From contig CAJOPT010000097.1 of NCBI GenBank assembly GCA_905236455.1, positions 1 to 64,000 on the forward strand: DNA of 64,000 bases, read 5' to 3'. This document shows positions 28,401 through 38,069 of this stretch, in pieces. The notes below the pieces were generated by a model. It made no database searches. It saw only the letters and a program-made list of their open reading frames with translations, and was not told the origin of the DNA. Made by a program: the position numbers and the translations under genes. Positions within the stretch are counted from its first letter, which is position 1, and every line of letters starts with the position of its first letter. The stretch comes from an uncultured Prevotella sp. (GTDB taxonomy: Bacteria > Bacteroidota > Bacteroidia > Bacteroidales > Bacteroidaceae).

Positions 28401-29907
28401 CCTTCAGGTCAACCTGTCCGTGTGGGTCATTGATGGAGAAATTGCCGTTGAAGGTCTTGTCGGAGTATTTTCCGTCAACGTCAATATTCTTGTATGAATA
28501 GCCGTTATAATCAAACCATGAGACCTTTCCTCTAACGTCAATATCGTCAAATGGAATGGTTGCTTTAGATGCTGTGGCGGTGGTGCCTTTCAGCTTAATG
28601 TCGGCGATGACTTTTCCAAGCGCCTTGTTGTCGAGGATATGCCCGAGCTCCACTCCGGAAGTCTTTATGTCACCTTTGAAAGACCTGTCGTTAAGAGAGA
28701 TGTCAAATGTTGCCTCACCAGCATCTGTACGTATCGTACCCCTTCCAGAAACGACCCTTCCTTGCCCATAGGCGTTACCTTTGAAGAAAATGTTGCCCAG
28801 CCGTATAACCTCATCGGGGATGTTAACGCGTTTACCGTTGAGGTTCTTTGCCAGGAATTGTATTCCCTCTGAGCTCAACTTCATGTCGCTGAAGTTGAGG
28901 CTCCATTTCGGAACGGTGTTGATATCGCGTAGATGTCCGCTTCCCTTCAACCCAATCTTGCCGTTAGTGTCGTGGATACGTATTGAGTTAACATTGATGG
29001 AGTTGCTCGTTCCGCTAAGCTCTGTCTGCATGGCAATTGTTCCCGTCGCGTTCTTTAGCTCTTGCTTCAGGAAAGACAAGTCGGAGGGTGTGATCTCTGA
29101 GCGGTCAACTTGTATCTGATACCTTAATGAGTTCCTGTCAAGCGTGCCGTCCTTATTAAAACGGTAGGCAGCAGTTATGTTATTGATGCGTATTCTGGAG
29201 TCGGGGAGGTCTAACCATATATCGTTGACCTGGGTACCCTTTCTGCCTGCGTTGACCTCGAAGCTCAATGCCTTAAGCTCCATGCCTGACTGTTCCTTGG
29301 CAGAGATTTTTTTTACGTTCAAAGCCAAAGAGTCGTCGGTCAGGGTGTGAAGCATCAGATGGGTACTGATATTGTCAAAGCTTAGGTGCCGCGGATTAAA
29401 CGTGGCACTGCGCGGCGCGTCCAGTTGGTCGTAGGATATTGTTCCGTTGCGAATCACCAGTGATTGTATCTGAAGGTCGAGTGGTGTGTGGCTGGTAGTG
29501 TCTTTTGACGCTAAGGAGTCCAATGCAAACTGGAAATTGGGTTTGGTGTCAGCCGTCGGTTTGTATAATATCGCTTTCAATCCGAACAATTGTGCTGAGC
29601 TAATCCTTATTTTCCCATCAGAGATAAGCGGTATCAAGTCTACTTTTGCTGACAGACGGGAGGCTTGCAACATTTTCTTTCCAGACTGGTCAAAGATTAA
29701 TACGTCGTCGATTATCAAACGGTTGAACAATCCGAGGTACACCTTTCCAATCTCCACCTTCGTGCTGAGCTTCTCCTCAATGACGTGTGCCGCCCTTGAC
29801 CCAATAACAGCCTGTATTGCCGGTATGTGTAGCAATACTATAAGACCCAAATACAGACCTATAATGGTCCATATCGTCACGCTGATAACAGATCTGATTC
29901 TCTTCAA
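25429..29907 (-). CDS. tamB: Translocation/assembly module TamB (DUF490) protein
   Basis: 1492 aa, N-terminal TM helix, AsmA-like repeats, C-terminal region with VLYLLAVGRFYPQG and YLLLPNGNIAVKVYNQTNDRY. Confidence 0.88.
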   Translation of the reverse strand: MKRIRSVISVTIWTIIGLYLGLIVLLHIPAIQAVIGSRAAHVIEEKLSTKVEIGKVYLGLFNRLIIDDVLIFDQSGKKMLQASRLSAKVDLIPLISDGKIRISSAQLFGLKAILYKPTADTKPNFQFALDSLASKDTTSHTPLDLQIQSLVIRNGTISYDQLDAPRSATFNPRHLSFDNISTHLMLHTLTDDSLALNVKKISAKEQSGMELKALSFEVNAGRKGTQVNDIWLDLPDSRIRINNITAAYRFNKDGTLDRNSLRYQIQVDRSEITPSDLSFLKQELKNATGTIAMQTELSGTSNSINVNSIRIHDTNGKIGLKGSGHLRDINTVPKWSLNFSDMKLSSEGIQFLAKNLNGKRVNIPDEVIRLGNIFFKGNAYGQGRVVSGRGTIRTDAGEATFDISLNDRSFKGDIKTSGVELGHILDNKALGKVIADIKLKGTTATASKATIPFDDIDVRGKVSWFDYNGYSYKNIDVDGKYSDKTFNGNFSINDPHGQVDLKGMVRLAPVLSTNIIAKVDHFNPRELKVTDALGDRTFSFEAKANFSGTNISDVNGTLDIQNLNVSGSDGTWHLNAASLESGSRGKKRFTNVACDYLDAYIEGSYDYMSIPQSFANLVGSKLHALPGLPRHQYATNNDFNISLNIKDSQWLRTLLKLPVDMQRPVWLEGTLNDHARQVDMTLGFPDVTYDSYHLTEGLLRLNTVGDTLCLNTSLNKVSDNGKPLALKLNAKAINDKLATLLNFISDGEDQIRGKVDAETEFFFNDNGQAAAHTIIHPSVINFGDVKLDVQPSDIIYSKDRLLIDHFQVNNSKQHIIVSGVASKSPNDSLSVDLHDIDVEYVLNLVDFHSVEFGGYASGKAVVRNLFNNIQAQARIDVRDFTFEKGRMGTLHANASFEKEEGQINIHAIADDTPEIQTLIDGYVSPKKNYIDLGIQAKGTRLEFMKNFCGSFMDNIQANAYGDCRVVGDLKEINLVGKVVANGKLDITTLNTTYTLRNDTVVAVPDEIIFKNDTVYDKNNNIGVLSGALHHKHLTKMTFDLNVDAYNLLAYDFHDYGDQIFYGSVYGTGSCYMKGRRGEITFDVNANLEKGSFIEYNAAKPEGISDGNFIHWNSPRLVNGRVNPDSGTMLASQETDDTQDNDIPTEIPTDIRMNFIVNTTPDFTLRLLMDENTGDKISLNGSGVIRANYFNKGGFNMYGNYQIDHGIYKLTIQNIIKKDFIFQPGGSIVFGGDPFNAALNLKGQYTVNGVSLSDLQMGRSFTSNNIRINCLMNIGGTAGKPNVTFDMELPTLSSDAAQMVRSVINSEEDLNQQVLYLLAVGRFYPQGSNNAAQEDAAQRNQTSLAMQSILSGTLSQQISNVLSSVVKNNDWTFGANISTGDEGWNNAAYEGMLSGRLLNNRLLINGEFGYRDNVNTQQSNFIGDFDVQYLLLPNGNIAVKVYNQTNDRYFTRNSLTTQGIGIIMKKDFTNLKDLFGKKRKTSIKSLQSTSTSR

Positions 29908-30110
29908 AGCGTTGCCGGTGGGAAACCGTATTAATCAATAATAAGATTACAAAAGTACACAAAAAGACTGTAAAGAGCGAAATAATCAGGTGATTATTTT
30001 CGTTTAAGCATAATTTTTATTAATTTTGCAGCATTGTTTTGTGTAGTAAAAGACAACGTAACATCGCTATTCATTCTTTTGAGAAATATATTTTAGTAAA
30101 TCAATATTTT

Positions 30111-31493
30111 ATGGCAAATGTGATTAGGTTACGCAAAGGCCTGGATATAAATCTTCGTGGCAAGGCTAAGGAAGAGAAAATCCAACTGAAATCGAATGGT
30201 ATGTATGCACTGGTGCCAGATGATTTCGTGGGAGTTACTCCAAAGGTGATTGTCAAAGAAGGTGAACATGTCAAGGCTGGGGAAGCTCTGTTTGTCAACA
30301 AGAACTTTCCCGATGTGAGGTTTGCCTCGCCAGTGAGCGGTGTCGTGAGCGCCGTGGTGCGTGGTGAACGCCGTAAGGTGCTCTGTGTCAAGGTTAAGGC
30401 AGACAAAGACCAAGTGTATGTGGACTATGGCAAGCGTGATGCCGATAGCCTGACAGGTGAGCAAGTTATTAATGCACTTTTGGAAGCGGGTATCTTTGGA
30501 TACATCAATCAGTTGCCTTATGCCGTATCGACCAATCCATCGGTTATGCCTAAGGCAATTTTTGTATCTGCCCTGAGAGATAAACCCCTTGCCGCCGACT
30601 TCCAGTTTGAGGTGAAAGGTCAGGAGCAGGATTTCGTGACAGGTATAAAGGCTTTGTCGAAGATTGCCAAGACCTATCTGGGACTGGGAATCCAGCCAGA
30701 CTTCCAGACGGAGATCCGCAAGCTTGACATTGACAAGTATGCAGAGCTTACGATATTTGATGGTCCTTGTCCTGCAGGTAACGTCGGTGTGCAAGTGAAC
30801 CATCTGGGTCCAGTGAACAAGGGTGAGGTGGTATGGACTATTGGTGACCCTACGGTAGTGCTTTTTATCGGACGACTGCTGAATACCGGTAAGGTGGACT
30901 TGCGTCGTACCGTTGCGCTTTGTGGCAGTGAGATTAATTATCCGGCTTATGTTGATATGCTCGTTGGTGAGGAATTGTCAACATTGCTTGCTAACAGCTA
31001 TGATGCCTCCCATGATGTACGTATCATCAATGGTAATGTGCTTACCGGGTGTCAGACCACCAAGGACGGATTCTTAGGCGCGCATACCTCAGAGATTACC
31101 GTGATACCAGAAGGTAGCGATGCCAATGAGCTTCTTGGTTGGATTCTTCCCCGTCTGAAACAATTCTCGGTGAACCGCAGCTATTTCTCATGGCTTCAGA
31201 ATCCGTGGTTCTCGAGTAAGAAGAAAGAGTATGTTCTTGATGCTCGTGTAAAAGGCGGTGAGCGCAAGATGATTATGAGCGGAGAGTATGATAAGGTTCT
31301 GCCGATGGACATCTATGGTGAGTACCTCATTAAGGCAATTATCGCAGGTGACATTGACAAGCAGGAGCAATTAGGTATTTACGAAGTTGCTCCCGAGGAC
31401 TTTGCCCTGGCAGAGTTCGTTGACTCTTCGAAACTTGAACTTCAGAAAATCGTTAGAGAGGGTCTTGACATCCTCAGAAAGGAGAATGCATAA
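30111..31493 (+). CDS. nqrA: Na+-translocating NADH:quinone reductase subunit A
   Basis: MANVIRLRKGLDINLRGKAKEE; start moved from track 30039. Confidence 0.95.
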   Translation: MANVIRLRKGLDINLRGKAKEEKIQLKSNGMYALVPDDFVGVTPKVIVKEGEHVKAGEALFVNKNFPDVRFASPVSGVVSAVVRGERRKVLCVKVKADKDQVYVDYGKRDADSLTGEQVINALLEAGIFGYINQLPYAVSTNPSVMPKAIFVSALRDKPLAADFQFEVKGQEQDFVTGIKALSKIAKTYLGLGIQPDFQTEIRKLDIDKYAELTIFDGPCPAGNVGVQVNHLGPVNKGEVVWTIGDPTVVLFIGRLLNTGKVDLRRTVALCGSEINYPAYVDMLVGEELSTLLANSYDASHDVRIINGNVLTGCQTTKDGFLGAHTSEITVIPEGSDANELLGWILPRLKQFSVNRSYFSWLQNPWFSSKKKEYVLDARVKGGERKMIMSGEYDKVLPMDIYGEYLIKAIIAGDIDKQEQLGIYEVAPEDFALAEFVDSSKLELQKIVREGLDILRKENA

Positions 31494-32656
31494 TGAAAGC
31501 ACTCAGAAACTATCTTGATAAGATTAAACCGAACTTTGAGGAAGGTGGTAAGCTCCATGCGTTCAGAAGTATATTTGACGGTATGGACACATTCCTTTTC
31601 GTGCCTAACTCAACAGCAAAGAGTGGTGTGAGCATTCATGATGCTATTGACTCTAAACGTATAATGAGTTTTGTCGTGATAGCCTTAATCCCTGCTTTAT
31701 TGTTTGGTATGTATAACATTGGTTATCAGAACTATATGGCAGCAGGTACGTTGGCATCAGCCTCATTCTTTGAAATATTCTTCTATGGTTTTCTCGCAGT
31801 CCTTCCAAAGATATTGGTAAGCTATATCGTAGGTCTTGGAATTGAGTTCGCATGGGCGCAATGGAAAGGTGAGGAGATTCAGGAAGGATTCCTTGTAAGT
31901 GGTATGCTCATACCAATGATTGTACCAGTAGGCTGTCCTCTATGGATTCTCGCTATTGCGACGGCTTTTGCCGTAATCTTCGCAAAGGAGATCTTTGGAG
32001 GAACGGGTATGAACATCTTCAATGTGGCTCTTGTGACACGAGCATTCCTGTTCTTCTCTTATCCGCAAAAGATGAGCGGTGATGGCGTGTGGGTGGCTAC
32101 CGATCAGATCTTTGGACTTGGTAATACCTTGCCAGATGGCTTTACAGCCGCGACACCTCTTGGTCAGATAGGTGCCGGACAGGAAGTACAAGCCTCGCTT
32201 TGTGACATGATAACTGGATTTATTCCAGGTTCCATCGGTGAGACAAGTGTCATAGCCATAGCTATTGGTGCTGTTATATTATTGTGGACAGGTATCGCCT
32301 CATGGAAGACCATGCTTAGCGTCTTCGTTGGAGGTGGGGTAGTGGCAGCCTTGTTTGAGGCAGGTGGCATGACTCCGATACACTGGTATGAGCATCTTGT
32401 CTTGGGCGGTTTCGCTTTCGGTGCGGTCTTCATGGCTACCGATCCCGTCACCTCTGCCCGCACGGAGTGCGGAAAATGGTTCTACGGTTTCCTTATTGGT
32501 GCCATGGCAGTCATTATCCGCGTTATGAATCCAGGTTATCCTGAGGGTATGATGCTTGCCATTCTTTTGATGAATATGTTTGCTCCTCTGATTGACTACT
32601 GTGTTGTTCAACGTAATATCTCAAAACGTGCTAAGCGCGCACAGCTTAATAAATAA
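31493..32656 (+). CDS. nqrB: Na+-NQR subunit B
   Basis: Polytopic; ATDPVTSARTECGKWFYGF. Confidence 0.95.
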   Translation: MKALRNYLDKIKPNFEEGGKLHAFRSIFDGMDTFLFVPNSTAKSGVSIHDAIDSKRIMSFVVIALIPALLFGMYNIGYQNYMAAGTLASASFFEIFFYGFLAVLPKILVSYIVGLGIEFAWAQWKGEEIQEGFLVSGMLIPMIVPVGCPLWILAIATAFAVIFAKEIFGGTGMNIFNVALVTRAFLFFSYPQKMSGDGVWVATDQIFGLGNTLPDGFTAATPLGQIGAGQEVQASLCDMITGFIPGSIGETSVIAIAIGAVILLWTGIASWKTMLSVFVGGGVVAALFEAGGMTPIHWYEHLVLGGFAFGAVFMATDPVTSARTECGKWFYGFLIGAMAVIIRVMNPGYPEGMMLAILLMNMFAPLIDYCVVQRNISKRAKRAQLNK

Positions 32657-32668
32657 TAAGGTGGAGGA

Positions 32669-33286
32669 ATGATTATGAAAACAAATAGTAATACATATAC
32701 GATTATCTATTCGGCAATACTTGTCGTAATAGTGGCATTCTTACTCGCTTTCGTCTCACAGGCATTGAAGTCTAAGCAAGATGCGAATGTCGCACTTGAC
32801 CAGAAGAAGCAGATACTTTACTCACTCAACATACGTGGCTTGGATGGCGCTGAGGCTGAGGCAAAGTATAATGAGGTCGTTAAGTCGGAGGAGAGCCGTA
32901 ACGGGAAATCTTATTTCGTATGTGAGGTGGACGGTCAGAAAAAGTATGTTTTTCCTCTGAAAGGCATGGGACTGTGGGGTGGTATCTCAGCTTTTGTCTC
33001 TGTCAATGACGATGAGAATACGATTTTTGGCGTTTACTTCAACCATGAGGGTGAGACTGCAGGTCTTGGAGCGGAGATTAAGGACTCCCAGGCTTGGCAG
33101 GAGAAATTCCAAGGCAAGAAGATTTTTGGTGAAAACGGTGACATTGCCATCAAGGTAGTGAAGAAAGTTGAGAATCCAGCTTCTGAGGTTGACTGTGTGA
33201 CCGGTGCGACCCTGACGAGTGATGGAGTGTCGAACATGCTTCGCAAAGGTCTTTCTGAATATATTAATGATAATAAAAAGAAATAA
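32669..33286 (+). CDS. nqrC: Na+-NQR subunit C
   Basis: FMN-binding motif VDCVTGATLTSDGV. Confidence 0.94.
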   Translation: MIMKTNSNTYTIIYSAILVVIVAFLLAFVSQALKSKQDANVALDQKKQILYSLNIRGLDGAEAEAKYNEVVKSEESRNGKSYFVCEVDGQKKYVFPLKGMGLWGGISAFVSVNDDENTIFGVYFNHEGETAGLGAEIKDSQAWQEKFQGKKIFGENGDIAIKVVKKVENPASEVDCVTGATLTSDGVSNMLRKGLSEYINDNKKK

Positions 33287-33289
33287 TCT

Positions 33290-33913
33290 ATGGCACTATT
33301 CAGTAAACAAAATAGAGAGGTCTTTACAAATCCTTTGAATGTAGACCATCCTATACTTGGTCAGGTTCTTGGTATATGTTCTGCTCTTGCAGTAACGTCA
33401 CAACTGAAGCCCGCTATTGTAATGGGACTTGCCGTAACGATTATCACGGCATTCTCGAATGTAATTATCTCACTCATCCGTAACACTATACCGAATCGCA
33501 TTCGTATTATAGTGCAATTGGTTGTCGTGGCTGCCCTCGTAACCATTGTGTCACAGGTGTTGAAAGCTTTCGCATACGACGTTAGCGTACAGCTTTCCGT
33601 ATATGTTGGTCTTATCATCACCAATTGTATCCTTATGGGACGCTTGGAGGCTTTTGCAATGATGAACAAGCCTTGGCCTTCGTTTCTTGATGGAGTAGGC
33701 AATGGTCTTGGCTATGCGATGATTCTCGTTATCGTTGGTGCCTTCCGTGAGTTTTTCGGACGTGGCTCACTTTTAGGTTTCCAGATTATCCCTCAGGGAG
33801 TATATGACGCAGGTTATATAAATAACGGTATGATGACAATGCCAGCTATGGCACTTATTCTCGTCGGTTGTGTTATATGGGTTCACAGAGCCTATTTTTA
33901 TAAGGAGAAATAA
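33290..33913 (+). CDS. nqrD: Na+-NQR subunit D
   Basis: Hydrophobic subunit in nqr order; [23 protein letters not shown]. Confidence 0.95.
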   Translation: MALFSKQNREVFTNPLNVDHPILGQVLGICSALAVTSQLKPAIVMGLAVTIITAFSNVIISLIRNTIPNRIRIIVQLVVVAALVTIVSQVLKAFAYDVSVQLSVYVGLIITNCILMGRLEAFAMMNKPWPSFLDGVGNGLGYAMILVIVGAFREFFGRGSLLGFQIIPQGVYDAGYINNGMMTMPAMALILVGCVIWVHRAYFYKEK

Positions 33914-33915
33914 TT

Positions 33916-34542
33916 ATGGAGCATATAGTTAGTTTATTCTTCAGGTCCATTTTTGTGGACAACATGATATTTGCCTTCTTTCTTGGCATGTGTTCTTTCC
34001 TTGCGGTGTCGAAGAACGTTAAGACATCTTTGGGACTGGGATGTGCGGTAACCTTCGTGTTGCTTGTCACCGTTCCTGTTGACTATCTTCTTCAAACGAA
34101 AGTCTTAGGTCCGGACTGCCTTATCGAAGGAGTGGACTTGAGTTATCTCAGTTTTATACTATTCATTGCGGTGATTGCGGGCATTGTCCAGTTGGTTGAG
34201 ATGGTTGTTGAGAAATATAGTCCTTCTCTTTATGCGGCATTGGGTATCTTCCTTCCGCTTATAGCAGTGAATTGTGCTATTATGGGTGCCTCACTTTTCA
34301 TGCAGCAACGAATATTGCTTGATCCTTCTAATTCGCAAGCTATTACTTCCATTGTTGACGCCATTGCTTATGCCGTAGGTTCAGGTATTGGTTGGACGCT
34401 CGCAATAGTTGCGATGGGTGCTATACGCGAGAAGATGCAATACAGCGATGTCCCGAAGCCGTTGCAGGGATTAGGAATTACATTTATAACTGTAGGACTC
34501 ATGGCTATGGCTATGATGTGTTTTAGTGGTCTTAAAATATAA
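33916..34542 (+). CDS. nqrE: Na+-NQR subunit E
   Basis: [33 protein letters not shown]. Confidence 0.95.
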   Translation: MEHIVSLFFRSIFVDNMIFAFFLGMCSFLAVSKNVKTSLGLGCAVTFVLLVTVPVDYLLQTKVLGPDCLIEGVDLSYLSFILFIAVIAGIVQLVEMVVEKYSPSLYAALGIFLPLIAVNCAIMGASLFMQQRILLDPSNSQAITSIVDAIAYAVGSGIGWTLAIVAMGAIREKMQYSDVPKPLQGLGITFITVGLMAMAMMCFSGLKI

Positions 34543-34560
34543 TAGGAGGATTAATTAAAT

Positions 34561-35826
34561 ATGGGACAATTTATAGGCATTAGCATTGGAGTTTTCCTTG
34601 TAACAATACTCCTGTTGGTTATATTGTTGCTTGTGGCTAAGAAATACTTAAGTCCAAGCGGAAATGTAAATATAGAGATCAATGGCGACCGGACAATCAA
34701 CGTGCCACAGGGGTCTTCTCTTATGACTACTCTTAACGAGAATGGGATATTCCTGCCAAGCGCTTGCGGCGGCAAAGCCTCCTGTGGTCAATGTAAGGTG
34801 CAGGTGCTTGAAGGTGGCGGTGAGATTCTCGATAGTGAGAAACCTCATTTCACCCGTAAGGAAATAAAGAATAATTGGCGATTAGGATGCCAGTGTAAGG
34901 TTAAGAGTGACATGAAGATTCATGTGGACGAAAGTATTCTTGGTGTAAAAGAGTACGAGTGTACTGTTATTAGTAATAAGAACGTCGCTACATTCATAAA
35001 GGAATTCAAGGTACAACTGCCTCCAGGTGAGCATATGGATTTCTTGCCAGGTTCTTACGCCCAGATAAAGATTCCGGCATTCTCAATAGATTACGACAAG
35101 GATATTGACAAGTCGCTTATTGGTGATGAGTATCTTCCTTCTTGGGAAAAGTTCGGGCTGTTCCCTCTGAAGTGCGTCAATCCGGAACCAACCATTCGCG
35201 CATACTCTATGGCAAACTATCCGGCAGAAGGCGATGTCTTCATGCTTACGGTACGTATCGCGACACCTCCATTCAAGCCAGACCGTAGTGGGTTTATGGA
35301 TGTTAATCCAGGTATTGCGTCATCGTATATCTTTACCCTTAAGCCAGGCGACAAGGTTGTGATGAGTGGACCATTCGGTGATTTCCATCCTCATTTTGAC
35401 TCAAAGAAAGAGATGATATGGGTAGGTGGCGGAGCAGGTATGGCTCCTTTGCGTGCTCAGATTATGCACATGACGAAAACATTGCATACAACAGACCGCG
35501 AGATGCACTACTTCTATGGAGCGCGAGCTCTAAATGAAGTGTTCTATCTTGATGATTTCCTCGGTTTGGAAAAAGAATATCCTAATTTCCATTTCCATCT
35601 CGCTCTTGACCGTCCAGATCCTGCAGCTGACTCCGCAGGTGTCGCTTACACACCAGGATTCGTTCATCAGGTGATGTATAACACATATCTGAAAGATCAC
35701 GAGGCTCCAGAGGATATAGAGTACTATATGTGTGGTCCCGGACCTATGTCGAATGCAGTCGTTCAGATGCTCGACGGCTTAGGTGTAGATCCCGAGAGTA
35801 TCATGTATGATAACTTTGGAGGTTAA
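34561..35826 (+). CDS. nqrF: Na+-NQR subunit F
   Basis: 2Fe-2S motif CGGKASCGQCKVQV; FAD/NADH domain RAYSMANYP; GGAGMAPLRAQI. Confidence 0.96.
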   Translation: MGQFIGISIGVFLVTILLLVILLLVAKKYLSPSGNVNIEINGDRTINVPQGSSLMTTLNENGIFLPSACGGKASCGQCKVQVLEGGGEILDSEKPHFTRKEIKNNWRLGCQCKVKSDMKIHVDESILGVKEYECTVISNKNVATFIKEFKVQLPPGEHMDFLPGSYAQIKIPAFSIDYDKDIDKSLIGDEYLPSWEKFGLFPLKCVNPEPTIRAYSMANYPAEGDVFMLTVRIATPPFKPDRSGFMDVNPGIASSYIFTLKPGDKVVMSGPFGDFHPHFDSKKEMIWVGGGAGMAPLRAQIMHMTKTLHTTDREMHYFYGARALNEVFYLDDFLGLEKEYPNFHFHLALDRPDPAADSAGVAYTPGFVHQVMYNTYLKDHEAPEDIEYYMCGPGPMSNAVVQMLDGLGVDPESIMYDNFGG

Positions 35827-35831
35827 AGGAC

Positions 35832-35873
35832 TTTACGACAGGAGGGTGGCTTTTGCCACCCTCCTGTCGTAAA
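35832..35873. terminator. Strong hairpin between nqrF and the convergent CcsA/ResB gene
   Basis: Perfect 19-bp stem TTTACGACAGGAGGGTGGC / GCCACCCTCCTGTCGTAAA, TTTT loop. Confidence 0.8.
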
Positions 35874-35929
35874 CACCACAGTTCAAGCAAGCTTGGCTTT
35901 GGTTTTTTGTTTGGGTTACCGAAAACGTT

Positions 35930-38041
35930 TTATGCGTATGAGTGCATTCCTCCTAAGAAATAGTTGACGCCAAAGTAGGTCATCAGTACGGCAAGGAATG
36001 CCAATACGAGATAAAGGTGGAACCAACGAACTTTCTGTAATAGCGGAATACTCTTGTTGTGTAGTGGGACCGCATATAACATAAATGTGATTAGTGCCCA
36101 GACTTCCTTTGGGTCCCAGCTCCAATAACGTCCCCAGCTGATATTTGCCCAGGTCGCTCCTAAGAAAATACCTGTGCCAAGGAAGAAAATAGCCGGGTAC
36201 AACATCAGACGTGACAAAACCGTCAGCTGCTCTATTGTCTCTGATTCTTTGGAGAATAAAGCATATAATCCGTTAAGCGTTATCAAAGCCAGAAGTGCGT
36301 ATGCCATCATAATCAAGCTCACATGTGAGCTGAGCAAAGGCGAGTTTAATACAGGCATCAGAGGTGTTATCTTCGGGCTCATTTGTCCAAGATGCGCAAC
36401 AAGAAGAATAAATCCACTCAGCAAGAAACCAAATGATACCATGAATGGAAACCTCCGTGACAGAAAGATAGTTATTGCCATAATTGCAAGAGCCAGAAAT
36501 TGCATTGTCTCAAAACCATTTGCCAATGGGATACGTCCGGCAATGTACCAACGCATTATGTATGAAACAAGTAATATGATGAATGCCAGTATCATGAGAC
36601 TTATACTGACAAAGATACCTTTCTTATACCATTCTGATTTTATAATAAATAAAAAGAAAAGTAAAAAGCCTAAGGTGAGATTATACATGAATAAGACCTT
36701 ATTGAAAGGTATAGTGTTATATAAAATCTCAACATTTATTTGACTGTCGCTTAATAATTGTACTCCCTTTGGAACTGGCGTTGTCAGTTCTCCGTTGACA
36801 GCTAATATTATAAGACCTACTTTCTCGTCAAGTTCACGCGCACCTTTAGACACATCGCCTTTTTGCAGCATCTGAAGCAGGCGATAATTACCTTTCGCGT
36901 CAAACAACTCATCCATACTTGCATATTTCCCATCTATACCCAGCGACCTTCTAAGATTATCGTCTTTGATCTTGATCATCTTCTCAGTTTTCCAGGCATC
37001 AGGGCGTTTCATCCAACCGATGATAACTTGCTCTGCTGAAAGTCCTTTATAGTTACTCTTACCGTAGATCTTTTGGATAAAGTCGTGAGCTACAGTGCTA
37101 AATGGCGCGACCCTGTCATTGTACATTACTTGTTGGCGGGCAATGGCATTTGCTTTCTCACTATTGATCGTAGGGATTGTACGATTTGCAAAACCTTCAT
37201 TGCAACATGTAATCAACAATAGGAGAACTATGGTTTTCCTTAGTGAGGGATGGTTAATCAGTCTACGGAATTCCCCCTTTCGTGACAATAGTATCAATAT
37301 CATACTAATTGCGAACAGAAGGTATCCGATGTATGTTGTTAAAATACCAATAGGGTCATGGTTTATACTCAATATTGTACCGTTCTTGTCAGGGTCAAAC
37401 GATGATTGATAAAAGCGGTAACCATTCGTGTTGAGTATCTTATTCATTGATATGGTTGCATTGAAGTCTGTCGTTATAGACGACAGACTTTTAGACAATG
37501 TTTTATCAGACTCCCGCCTTGGACGGGAGTCTTTATCCGTTGAGATGTAGTGGCATTGAACCTCGCTTATAAAATCTGTAGGGGCATTGGTGCCAGGATT
37601 ATACTCTACCCTGAATTCTCTGAGAGTCAGTTGTAGTGGCATATCGGTAGGCTCCTTTGTCTTTTTCTCTATATATGTGTTGGTTGGCACTCCTTTGCGC
37701 AGATGTATCTCTCCTTCCTTACCAGTAAAATGAGTTATACCTGCACCAACCATAATCAATAAGAGAGAGGCATGCAAGAGATGAACAGATATTCTGGAAT
37801 GAGACTTACCCTTTGGCAGGGAACTCTTCGTTTCTCCTGCTTTATTCCGAAACATCACCTTTATATAATATATCGTAGCCAATAGTACTAAAGCCGCCCA
37901 TAAGAGAGAGAACCATAGCGTCCCGTAAATCTCTTTGTGAGCGTATGCCGTACCATTGGCTTGTTCGATGAATGTCGCAACCCCTAAGAGTACTATTATT
38001 CCTCCATAGAGTATGGCAATAAGTATCTTGATCAGTTGCAT
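35930..38041 (-). CDS. Cytochrome c biogenesis ResB/CcsA fusion protein
   Basis: 703 aa; ResB-like N-terminus; C-terminal WANISWGRYWSWDPKEVWALITFMLYA. Confidence 0.88.
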   Translation of the reverse strand: MQLIKILIAILYGGIIVLLGVATFIEQANGTAYAHKEIYGTLWFSLLWAALVLLATIYYIKVMFRNKAGETKSSLPKGKSHSRISVHLLHASLLLIMVGAGITHFTGKEGEIHLRKGVPTNTYIEKKTKEPTDMPLQLTLREFRVEYNPGTNAPTDFISEVQCHYISTDKDSRPRRESDKTLSKSLSSITTDFNATISMNKILNTNGYRFYQSSFDPDKNGTILSINHDPIGILTTYIGYLLFAISMILILLSRKGEFRRLINHPSLRKTIVLLLLITCCNEGFANRTIPTINSEKANAIARQQVMYNDRVAPFSTVAHDFIQKIYGKSNYKGLSAEQVIIGWMKRPDAWKTEKMIKIKDDNLRRSLGIDGKYASMDELFDAKGNYRLLQMLQKGDVSKGARELDEKVGLIILAVNGELTTPVPKGVQLLSDSQINVEILYNTIPFNKVLFMYNLTLGFLLFFLFIIKSEWYKKGIFVSISLMILAFIILLVSYIMRWYIAGRIPLANGFETMQFLALAIMAITIFLSRRFPFMVSFGFLLSGFILLVAHLGQMSPKITPLMPVLNSPLLSSHVSLIMMAYALLALITLNGLYALFSKESETIEQLTVLSRLMLYPAIFFLGTGIFLGATWANISWGRYWSWDPKEVWALITFMLYAVPLHNKSIPLLQKVRWFHLYLVLAFLAVLMTYFGVNYFLGGMHSYA

Positions 38042-38069
38042 GACTTTTCTCTAAACAGAGGTTATAATT